NCBI GenBank assembly: GCA_022758985.1
Contig: JAEMQC010000028.1
Coordinates: forward strand, 1-8,394
DNA: 8,394 nucleotides
Reading direction: 5' to 3'
Source of the DNA: Campylobacteraceae bacterium
Lineage (GTDB): Bacteria; Campylobacterota; Campylobacteria; Campylobacterales; UBA6016
A program made the position numbers and the translations under genes. Positions 1 to 5,265 of the stretch are shown here, one piece after another. The notes beneath the pieces were generated by a model that ran no database searches, was not told the origin of the DNA, and saw only the letters and a list, made by a program, of their open reading frames with translations. How positions within the stretch are numbered: the first letter of the stretch is position 1; every line of letters begins with the position of its first letter.

Positions 1-137
1 TTGAGGCTAAACAAATTTGCCGCATGCTCCGCCCCGTCAAAAGCGTACGCCGTGCTTTGATAAATAGGCACGGCCATTGTCTTTTCACCTGCGTGCTTGT
101 CGTATCCTGCGTGGATTGAAATTGTTTCGTTGTTCAT
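1..137 (-). CDS. metY: O-acetylhomoserine sulfhydrylase, N-terminal fragment (runs off the window)
   Basis: Only the first 45 codons are in the window; the gene continues past base 1. The reverse strand reads MNNETISIHAGYDKHAG..., then AVPIYQSTAYAFDGAEHAANLFSL. This is the typical opening of PLP-dependent Cys/Met metabolism enzymes of the O-acetylhomoserine sulfhydrylase type (HAGY, AVPIYQSTAY, EHAANLF). The family makes homocysteine from O-acetylhomoserine and sulfide in the cytoplasm, a direct route to methionine. The PLP lysine and most of the fold lie outside the window, so a cystathionine synthase/lyase relative cannot be fully excluded, although HAANLF favours the sulfhydrylase. The start is ATG at 135-137, with an AAGGA ribosome binding site at 146-150 (8-nt spacing). 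It lies 114 bp downstream of cysK on the same strand, which fits a sulfur-assimilation neighbourhood. Confidence 0.88.
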   Translation of the reverse strand, partial: MNNETISIHAGYDKHAGEKTMAVPIYQSTAYAFDGAEHAANLFSL

Positions 138-158
138 CTGTATATTCCTTTTTAAAAA

Positions 159-170
159 ATTTTATTTATA
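159..170 (-). promoter_or_regulatory. metY: Possible -10 region for metY
   Basis: On the minus strand TATAAA (165-170) runs directly into TAAAAT (159-164). Either could serve as a -10 element about 20-30 bases upstream of the metY ATG. No convincing -35 hexamer is visible at 16-18 bp, which is common in Campylobacter promoters. metY could instead, or also, be transcribed by read-through from cysK, because no intrinsic terminator lies between them. Confidence 0.35.
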
Positions 171-222
171 CGCCAAACGAACAAGTCCGATTGGCTACGC
201 TAAGCGCTGAACCGCTGAAGCT

Positions 223-238
223 TGCCGCATTTGCGGCA
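223..238. repeat. Perfect short inverted repeat between cysK and metY
   Basis: TGCCGC and GCGGCA are separated by four bases (ATTT), giving a 6-bp GC-rich hairpin just past the cysK stop. On the minus strand no T-tract follows, so it is not a standard terminator for cysK. It may be an mRNA processing or stability structure, or part of a control element upstream of metY. Related CGCT/AGCG motifs follow at 198-221. Confidence 0.4.
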
Positions 239-251
239 GAAATTTTAGGTT

Positions 252-1175
252 TTAAAAATCAAACAGTGGCGTACTTAGATACCGCTCACCCGTATCGCAA
301 AGCACCGTAACTATAGTTTTGCCTCTGTTTTCGGCTCTTTTGGCTACTACCGAGGCGGCATGGGCATTTGCCCCAGCTGATATACCGACAAGCACCCCTT
401 CGCTTCTGGCTATGCTTCTTGCGGCGGCAAAAGCATCATCGTTGCTTACTGTGATTATCTCGTCGAATACCTCTTTATTTAATACGCTTGGCACAAAGCC
501 GGCTCCAATGCCTTGTATCTTATGAGGCCCCGGCGCCCCACCGGAGAGTACCGGAGAGTCTTTTGGCTCAACGGCTATTATCTTGATACCTTTTATTTTG
601 GCTCTAAGTATTTCGCCGACCCCAGTTATAGTACCGCCCGTACCGATTGCGGCTACAAATATATCTATCTTGCCGTTTGTATCTTCTATTAGCTCAAGGG
701 CGGTAGAGTGTCTGTGGGCATCAGGATTTGCGTCGTTGTCAAACTGCCCCGGTATAAAACTATTTTTATACTCGGCCGCCAATTCATTGGCCGCCTCTAC
801 TGCGCCGCGCATCCCTTTTTCGGCCGCAGTCAGCACTATTTCGGCTCCGTAAGCCTTTAAGAGCTTTTGACGCTCTATACTCATCGATGAAGGCATCGTA
901 AGAATAAGACGAAGCCCCTTCACGGCGCATATAGAAGCTAGCGCAATCCCGGTGTTGCCGCTTGTCGGCTCTATTATGACTGTATCTTTTGTTATCTTGC
1001 CGCTTTTTATCGCCGTGTTTATGAGGTTTGCACCTATTCTATCCTTGACGGAGCCGTTTGGATTCATAAACTCACATTTACCATAAATCTCAGCCCCGTT
1101 TGCATCCGACAATCCATTTAGCCGCAAAAGCGGCGTTTTGCCAATTAGCTCCTCTACGCTCTTTGCTATTTTCAC
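252..1175 (-). CDS. cysK: Cysteine synthase (O-acetylserine sulfhydrylase), PLP-dependent
   Basis: This cytoplasmic enzyme makes cysteine from O-acetylserine and sulfide. The 307 residues match the normal CysK length. Visible landmarks are the PLP-binding lysine in NGSVKDR (Lys44), the substrate loop TSGNTG (71-76), the PLP phosphate-binding GTGGTITG (178-185), the GIGAGFVP segment (222-229) and Ser266 in SAGAN near the cofactor ring nitrogen. The call is CysK rather than CysM from the overall pattern, but the two are hard to separate without alignment. The start is GTG at 1173-1175. A strong AGGGAGGA ribosome binding site (1180-1187) overlaps the upstream gene's stop codon, and no upstream in-frame alternative fits. 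The Rrf2 regulator gene is 10 bp upstream, implying one transcript and probably translational coupling. CysK is also known to act as a regulatory partner of proteins with Ile-terminated tails, which is relevant to that neighbour. Confidence 0.95.
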   Translation of the reverse strand: MKIAKSVEELIGKTPLLRLNGLSDANGAEIYGKCEFMNPNGSVKDRIGANLINTAIKSGKITKDTVIIEPTSGNTGIALASICAVKGLRLILTMPSSMSIERQKLLKAYGAEIVLTAAEKGMRGAVEAANELAAEYKNSFIPGQFDNDANPDAHRHSTALELIEDTNGKIDIFVAAIGTGGTITGVGEILRAKIKGIKIIAVEPKDSPVLSGGAPGPHKIQGIGAGFVPSVLNKEVFDEIITVSNDDAFAAARSIARSEGVLVGISAGANAHAASVVAKRAENRGKTIVTVLCDTGERYLSTPLFDF

Positions 1176-1179
1176 GCCG

Positions 1180-1187
1180 TCCTCCCT
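1180..1187 (-). promoter_or_regulatory. cysK: Strong Shine-Dalgarno of cysK overlapping the regulator stop codon
   Basis: AGGGAGGA lies 4 bases before the GTG start of cysK and shares bases with the TAG stop (1186-1188) of the Rrf2 gene. It fixes the cysK start at GTG 1173-1175. Because a ribosome terminating on the regulator message sits on this site, the two genes are probably translationally coupled. Confidence 0.75.
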
Positions 1188-1599
1188 AGATGTAATAAAC
1201 TATATTCGACGCTGCTTTTTGCGTATATCCGCAAAGCTCTTTTAGGCTAAGCGAATAAACCTCTCTTGTTTTTGCGCCCGACTCCTCCCAAAAAAGCTTC
1301 AAAGCTTCATTTTTAAGAGGATTATCTATATGCCAGATATTTCCCTCTAATGTCTCTATGATGTCGCAACAACAAATTTCTGAGGGTTCTTTGGATAGCT
1401 TGTATCCGCCTCCGGCTCCCCTTATGCTCTCCACGAATCCGCTTTTTCTAAGGGTAGCTAGCAGCTGCTCTAGATAGTTTTGCGGGATACCTAGATTTGT
1501 GGCTATTTCTTTGATTTGAATATGTGATTTGCCGTAGTTTTGAGCAAGCTCAAACATAGCGGCAAGACCGTATATGGATTTTGTAGATATACCTGCCAT
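1186..1599 (-). CDS. Rrf2-family transcriptional regulator, CymR-like (probable cysteine/sulfur regulator)
   Basis: A 137-residue protein with the Rrf2 winged-helix layout. ISTKSIYGLAAMFELA opens the domain, NYLEQLLATLRKSGFVESIRGAGGGY (residues 41-66) is the recognition helix and wing, and CDIIETLEGN (78-87) follows. The three spaced Fe-S ligand cysteines of IscR are absent. Cysteines occur instead as an unusual run C76-C77-C78, aligned outside the IscR cluster loop, plus C123. The C-terminus is VYYI, resembling the tail of Bacillus CymR, which forms a complex with CysK. cysK follows 10 bp downstream. The protein probably binds DNA to repress cysteine/methionine supply genes, possibly including its own promoter. 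The start is ATG at 1597-1599, with GAGAGG just upstream. The Rrf2 family is certain; the target genes and CysK binding are inferred. Confidence 0.9.
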   Translation of the reverse strand: MAGISTKSIYGLAAMFELAQNYGKSHIQIKEIATNLGIPQNYLEQLLATLRKSGFVESIRGAGGGYKLSKEPSEICCCDIIETLEGNIWHIDNPLKNEALKLFWEESGAKTREVYSLSLKELCGYTQKAASNIVYYI

Positions 1600-1625
1600 A
1601 ACCTCTCACTCTCTATTTTTGTATG

Positions 1626-1654
1626 ATTATAGCAGGCAGTTTTTATAAAGTCAA
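1626..1654 (-). promoter_or_regulatory. Near-consensus sigma70 promoter of the rrf2-cysK unit
   Basis: The minus strand carries TTGACT (1649-1654) and a perfect TATAAT (1626-1631) separated by 17 bp. Transcription would start near 1619, about 20 bases before the regulator ATG. Such a good -35 is unusual for Campylobacter, where -35 elements are normally poorly conserved. This suggests an intrinsically strong promoter that needs repression. Confidence 0.75.
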
Positions 1655-1665
1655 GTAAGTTTATA
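1644..1665. promoter_or_regulatory. Candidate Rrf2 operator (imperfect palindrome over the -35)
   Basis: Arms TATAAA and TTTATA flank a 10-bp centre that has two further symmetric pairs, giving 16 of 22 positions with dyad symmetry. It covers the TTGACT -35 element of the regulator's own promoter, a location expected for autorepression by a dimeric Rrf2 protein. The assignment to this regulator is inferred from position and symmetry only. Confidence 0.45.
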
Positions 1666-1682
1666 GATTTAATTGTGTATTT

Positions 1683-3134
1683 TTAATTTTCGGAGGCTAT
1701 CATCATATATATAGTGCCGCGCCTATTGACAAATACCCTGTGGCCCTCCAGACTGCCGATAGCCTTTAGTGCATCTTTTGCGTCATCTAGAGAGTTTATC
1801 TCCTTGTTTTCTATCTGCACTATGACATCACCCTCGATAAAGCCAAGCCTAGAAGCGAGTGAACCGTCTTTCACGTTCATTACTACAACGCCTTTTACGC
1901 TTGTCGGTATGCCGGTTTTTTTCCTTATCTCATCCGTTATATTGCCAACAGCCATACCCTCTAGAAGCTCTAGTTGTCCGCTCTTTATAACGATAGAGTC
2001 AGATTTTTCTATTTTTACCGAAACCGTTTCTATTTTTTTATCTCTTTGGATGCTTAGTTTTAGCTCTGAACCAGGTTCCAATGAACCCACAATATTTTTT
2101 AGATCGCTGGAGTCTACTATCTCATTGCCGTTTGCGCCTATTATGAGATCCCCTCTTTTAACTCCTCCTTTTTCGGCAGGAGAGTTTTTGACTACATCCA
2201 TTACGATTGTGCCTTTGTCTCTACCGTAAAACTTTCTGGCCTGTGCATCCATATCCCTCATCGAGACGCCTATAAAACCTCTTTCAATCTTTCCTTTTTC
2301 TATCAATGTCTTAGCTATCTTTTTTACCATATTTGCAGGAATGGCGAAGCCTATACCGTTATTTTGTCCAGTTGGAGAGATAATGGCGGTATTTATACCG
2401 ACAAGCCCTCCTCTGCTGTCTATAAGCGCTCCGCCGGAGTTGCCAGGATTTATAGGGGCGTCGGTTTGTATGAAGTTTTCGTATTCGTTTATACCAATTC
2501 CGCTTTTGTTTAGTGCCGACACTATTCCGTGAGTGATAGTCTCCCCTACTCCAAACGGATTTCCTATTGCAAATACAACATCTCCCTCTTTTACTTTTGC
2601 CGAGTCCGCAAAGGCTATTGGGCTTAGATTTTTTGCCTCTATCTTAATGACGGCAAGATCTGTTTTTGGGTCGGTACCTACCACCTTTGCTTTATATTCC
2701 TTTTTTTCCTCGGCCAAAGATACCATTACGGTGTCGGCATTCGCCACTACGTGGTTATTTGTGATTATATAGCCGTCACTGCTAACTATGACGCCAGAAC
2801 CAAGCGATCTCTCAACTCTATCTTTGGGTACAATATTTCCAAAGTCTCTACCAAAAAACTCCCTAAAAAAAGGGTCGTTTAAAAAAGGATTCGTCTGCAC
2901 ACTCTGCTTGATTGTTTTTTGAGTAAATATATTCACAACGCTTTTCTTTGCATCCTTAACGGCGTCGTGATATGACAGCAGCACACCGTCGCCTTCCGGC
3001 ATTTTTCTTTTTAGCTCTTGCGAATTTGACTCTTTGAATGTGATAGCCGATGCATTAACGGCAAAAATACTGATACCCCCTGCTAGTAAAGCGGCTGCGG
3101 CTATAGAAGATAAGATAGCTTTTACTCTTGTCAT
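1683..3134 (-). CDS. htrA: Periplasmic serine protease/chaperone HtrA (DegP/DegQ family)
   Basis: HtrA degrades or refolds misfolded envelope proteins; in Campylobacter it is also known as a secreted protease. The product is 483 residues, normal for a two-PDZ HtrA. Residues 1-30 form a signal peptide (MTRVKA, hydrophobic alanine/leucine core, NASA end). The trypsin-like domain shows His128 (ITNNHVV), Asp159 (KTDLAVI) and Ser233 (GNSGGAL), a complete catalytic triad. PDZ1 spans about 285-378 and PDZ2 about 390-475. The start chosen is ATG at 3132-3134, because AAGGAG lies 7 bases upstream and the signal peptide begins there; an upstream in-frame TTG at 3156-3158 lacks a ribosome binding site. 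It is divergent from the ketosynthase-like gene. No hairpin terminator is visible in the 83 bp between its stop and the Rrf2 gene, so some read-through is possible. Confidence 0.96.
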   Translation of the reverse strand: MTRVKAILSSIAAAALLAGGISIFAVNASAITFKESNSQELKRKMPEGDGVLLSYHDAVKDAKKSVVNIFTQKTIKQSVQTNPFLNDPFFREFFGRDFGNIVPKDRVERSLGSGVIVSSDGYIITNNHVVANADTVMVSLAEEKKEYKAKVVGTDPKTDLAVIKIEAKNLSPIAFADSAKVKEGDVVFAIGNPFGVGETITHGIVSALNKSGIGINEYENFIQTDAPINPGNSGGALIDSRGGLVGINTAIISPTGQNNGIGFAIPANMVKKIAKTLIEKGKIERGFIGVSMRDMDAQARKFYGRDKGTIVMDVVKNSPAEKGGVKRGDLIIGANGNEIVDSSDLKNIVGSLEPGSELKLSIQRDKKIETVSVKIEKSDSIVIKSGQLELLEGMAVGNITDEIRKKTGIPTSVKGVVVMNVKDGSLASRLGFIEGDVIVQIENKEINSLDDAKDALKAIGSLEGHRVFVNRRGTIYMMIASEN

Positions 3135-3141
3135 TTTTTTG

Positions 3142-3147
3142 CTCCTT
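3142..3147 (-). promoter_or_regulatory. htrA: htrA ribosome binding site (decides the start)
   Basis: AAGGAG sits 7 bases upstream of the ATG at 3132-3134 and downstream of the alternative TTG at 3156-3158. It therefore supports the shorter 483-residue form that begins with a standard signal peptide. Confidence 0.8.
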
Positions 3148-3167
3148 ATTAAAGACAATTATGTTGT

Positions 3168-3194
3168 AATATATTGACGCATGATTTTACGCAT
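3168..3194 (-). promoter_or_regulatory. htrA: Candidate htrA promoter with a direct repeat in the -35 region
   Basis: TATATT (3168-3173, minus strand) is a reasonable -10, placing transcription start about 27 bases before the htrA ATG. No -35 consensus is present. That region instead holds two copies of ATGCGT (3177-3182 and 3189-3194), 12 bp apart start to start in the same orientation. Such spacing is seen in response-regulator sites, but the motif is short and no regulator is identified. Confidence 0.3.
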
Positions 3195-3211
3195 TTTTTT
3201 TTTATATAAGA

Positions 3212-3217
3212 TAAAAT
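3212..3217 (+). promoter_or_regulatory. Candidate -10 element for the ketosynthase-like gene
   Basis: TAAAAT follows a long T-run (3194-3203) and TATATAAG, a layout typical of Campylobacter sigma70 promoters. Transcription would begin near 3224, 11 bases before the AAAAGGA ribosome binding site (3235-3241). Confidence 0.4.
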
Positions 3218-3234
3218 AGCATCGAAATTTGACT

Positions 3235-3241
3235 AAAAGGA
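3235..3241 (+). promoter_or_regulatory. Shine-Dalgarno pointing to a non-canonical start at 3248
   Basis: AAAAGGA is followed after 6 bases by ATA (3248-3250), which is in frame with the ketosynthase-like coding sequence. The spacing is ideal for an initiation codon at that place, although ATA is not a normal start. The only nearby TTG (3244-3246) is in another frame and meets a stop four codons later. Confidence 0.55.
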
Positions 3242-3247
3242 TATTGT

Positions 3248-4183
3248 ATAGCGCCTAGTATTTATATCAATGCATTTGAAATAGTATCGCCGGCTGGGCA
3301 GAATATAGAAGAGGTTTTTGAAAATATTCTCGATAAAAGATGCTTTATCGTTCAAAAAGAGGAGCTAACTGTTGGCGAAAGCATGCTGGCTAGCGGCAAA
3401 ATAGACGATATGGCGCAGGCCGTAAAGTTCGTAACAAAAGAGTGTATAAACGGATTTGATATGAGCGGTACCGCTCTTTTTATCTCGTGCGAAAATATAA
3501 AAGTAAGCCAAGGCTTCAAATCGGTAAAGCTTTTTGAGAACTCGACGGTCGCCGTAAAAGAGGCTTTTGACGCAATATCAAAAGGTATCGAAGAGAACGT
3601 ATTGGTGCTTGCAATACATACGGCGCTTAAAGATGATATATTGGCTCTTTTTGCCGATAGAGTGTATTCAAGCGCTATATCCAAGCCTTTTGATATCGAT
3701 ACGGATGGATTAAATACTGCGGATGTCGTTGCCGGTATACTGTTTGGTTCTAAAAGCTCTAGATTTGAACTAAAATCGGCAAGCGTAGAAGATGATTTCA
3801 AAAAAGCCATTGAGGGCAGTTTAAAAGTCGCCTCTCTTGCGGCCGATAGTATCGACTATATAGAGGCTGCTGCATATGGAGTGCCGCAAGCCGATAAAGA
3901 AGAGGCGACTATACTATCCGAAATTTTTGGACAAAAACCGCTTGTCTCATCGTCAAAAGCGATGACGGGGCATACCTTCGAGGCATCTGCGCTTACGAGT
4001 CTAGTTTTGGCGCTAAAGGCTGCCGATGAAGATATAGTGGCTGCTAGCGGCTTTTTGGAACATTCGTTTACCAACGAAATAACGTTCGCATACGCCAACA
4101 AACTTAAAAAGATAAAAAACTTCCTAGTCAATTCTAGAGAGGAAAACGGCGTTTACGGCTCTTTCGTTCTATCTAAAGCCTGA
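3248..4183 (+). CDS. Ketosynthase-fold protein with degenerate active site; start codon anomalous (ATA)
   Basis: A 311-residue protein (266 from the first ATG at 3383) related to beta-ketoacyl-ACP synthases but about 100 residues shorter than FabF. Recognisable elements are the first strand IYINAFEIVSPAGQN (5-19), KPFDIDTDGL (146-155), SKAMTGH (236-242, matching the Lys and second His of KAS enzymes) and a terminal GVYGSFVLSKA. The nucleophile position falls at Phe96 in LFENSTVAVKEAF, where active enzymes have Cys. The first His of the NAHG-type motif appears as Tyr210 in AAAYG. It is therefore probably not a condensing enzyme by itself. A chain-length-factor-like or scaffold role is possible but unproven, and no acyl carrier gene is nearby. 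The frame upstream of 3383 clearly encodes the conserved first strand and has an SD, so the real start is probably at 3248. There the codon is ATA: a mutated ATG, a rare start or a sequence error. Confidence 0.7.
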   Translation: MAPSIYINAFEIVSPAGQNIEEVFENILDKRCFIVQKEELTVGESMLASGKIDDMAQAVKFVTKECINGFDMSGTALFISCENIKVSQGFKSVKLFENSTVAVKEAFDAISKGIEENVLVLAIHTALKDDILALFADRVYSSAISKPFDIDTDGLNTADVVAGILFGSKSSRFELKSASVEDDFKKAIEGSLKVASLAADSIDYIEAAAYGVPQADKEEATILSEIFGQKPLVSSSKAMTGHTFEASALTSLVLALKAADEDIVAASGFLEHSFTNEITFAYANKLKKIKNFLVNSREENGVYGSFVLSKA

Positions 4184-5265
4184 TTTGGGGTATTTTTTTT
4201 AAAATATCTAAAGAGAAGTCTGGCCGGGTCTATCTGGCTTTGTATCTGCGATTTGTCCAAAATTGCGTCGGCTAATAGCTTTGCCGTATATGGGGCAAGT
4301 ATAAAAGCTCTGCTTCCATGTCCTGTATGCACATACAGGTTTTCATATTTCGCCGGCGCTTCGCTAGAGAGCCTTGCACCATGAATTAATGATGGAAATT
4401 TACTTAGTGTTGCCTTGGAGTCGTAGACGGCTCCCGCTATCGGAAAATGGTCTATTGAGGCAGAGCGCATGCCCCCTACTTCTTCTATTATCTCAAAGTC
4501 GCCTATCTCGACGACTTCTTTTGCCTCTTTGATAAGCCCCATAGAGTCGTCTCTGTTGATTGCTATAGGCGTCTCGCTTCTTATATGGGTAGCTCCTATG
4601 GCAAGCCCACCGTCTATTTGCGCAATATGTACTTTTGAAGATATATTGTATTGCAGCGCTATGTTAGTTTTTATTTTGCATTTTTGACCCCATAGCTTCG
4701 TTATCTGCGAAGTTAGGTACGGTTCGTTGATAATAGGAGCTATGGCGCCTTGAGCCAAAACGACGTTTTTTGCGACAATCTCCCCTGCCCTCCAAACGTC
4801 ACCCTCTTTTTTTATAGCGCCTATATTCAAATCGATCCTATCCACCCCTTCGAGCATTGCGTCTATAAGGGCTGCCGGATTTATGATGCCAGAATCTTTT
4901 ACCAAAAAGGCGCCAAACGGGTTAATATCCATAAAATCATATTCGGACGGAATATAATCGCCTAACGCAAAGAATTCCTCTTTGCTTTTTTCGTTCTTCG
5001 GATATATAAGCGAGCCGCACCTATTAAAAAGTTTCGGAAAGTTTTGAGAGTAGAAGGAGACGGAAAACCTAAACGCCTCGTCGGCAAAGGTTTTGAATTT
5101 GGAAGGTTTTCCCATAACGGGACTTATAAAAGCTCCGGCCGCCAACGAGGCTTGCGAGACAAAACCGGTATCGTCGACTACGGCGACTTTTTGGCCGCTG
5201 TGCTTTAGAAAATAGGCGACGCTGGCTCCGGCTATGCCACCGCCAACTATGAGGCAGTCTATCAA
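4153..5265 (-). CDS. FAD-dependent oxidoreductase, stand-alone MnmC C-domain (MnmC2)-like
   Basis: A 370-residue DAO-type flavoprotein. IVGGGIAGAS (6-15) is the FAD dinucleotide-binding motif, with VVDD (29-32) ending the second strand. AGAFISPVMGKPSKF (43-57), IGATHIRSE (223-231), GMRSASIDHFPIAG (265-278) and TGHGSRAFILAP (314-325) match the pattern of the MnmC oxidase domain. In MnmC that domain removes the carboxymethyl group from cmnm5(s2)U34 in tRNA. The usual N-terminal methyltransferase domain is absent here, because the frame opens at the glyS stop. It may be a separate MnmC2 subunit or a related amine/amino-acid oxidase. The start is TTG at 5263-5265, overlapping the glyS TGA, with AAGGA 9 bases upstream; the FAD motif begins almost immediately, so a later start is excluded. 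The 3' end overlaps the convergent ketosynthase-like gene by 31 bp. Confidence 0.8.
   Translation of the reverse strand: MIDCLIVGGGIAGASVAYFLKHSGQKVAVVDDTGFVSQASLAAGAFISPVMGKPSKFKTFADEAFRFSVSFYSQNFPKLFNRCGSLIYPKNEKSKEEFFALGDYIPSEYDFMDINPFGAFLVKDSGIINPAALIDAMLEGVDRIDLNIGAIKKEGDVWRAGEIVAKNVVLAQGAIAPIINEPYLTSQITKLWGQKCKIKTNIALQYNISSKVHIAQIDGGLAIGATHIRSETPIAINRDDSMGLIKEAKEVVEIGDFEIIEEVGGMRSASIDHFPIAGAVYDSKATLSKFPSLIHGARLSSEAPAKYENLYVHTGHGSRAFILAPYTAKLLADAILDKSQIQSQIDPARLLFRYFKKNTPNQALDRTKEP

Noticed and set aside
223..238. Hairpin as an intrinsic terminator of cysK
   Set aside because: On the minus strand the stem is followed by AAGCTTCAGC, not a T-tract.
77..310. Plus-strand open frame of 77 codons across the metY start and cysK end
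   Set aside because: It is antisense to two well-supported genes, has no ribosome binding site, and its middle part simply translates the repetitive spacer.
1366..1374. Regulator as an IscR-type Fe-S protein
   Set aside because: The C-X5-C-X5-C ligand spacing of IscR is absent. The cysteines are contiguous and placed before that loop.
3135..3158. TTG-initiated, 8-residue longer htrA
   Set aside because: There is no Shine-Dalgarno before TTG 3156-3158. AAGGAG lies 7 bases before the ATG at 3132-3134, which gives a normal signal peptide.
3174..3179. TTGACG as -35 for the plus-strand gene
   Set aside because: It lies 25-32 bp from the plausible -10 elements, too far for a sigma70 promoter.
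3352..3810. Minus-strand open frame of 152 codons inside the ketosynthase-like gene
   Set aside because: It is serine/alanine-rich shadow translation opposite a frame with recognisable family motifs; there is no ribosome binding site and no domain.
3383..4183. ATG 3383 as the true start of the ketosynthase-like gene
   Set aside because: It would drop the conserved first beta strand encoded in frame upstream, and there is no well-spaced ribosome binding site in front of it.
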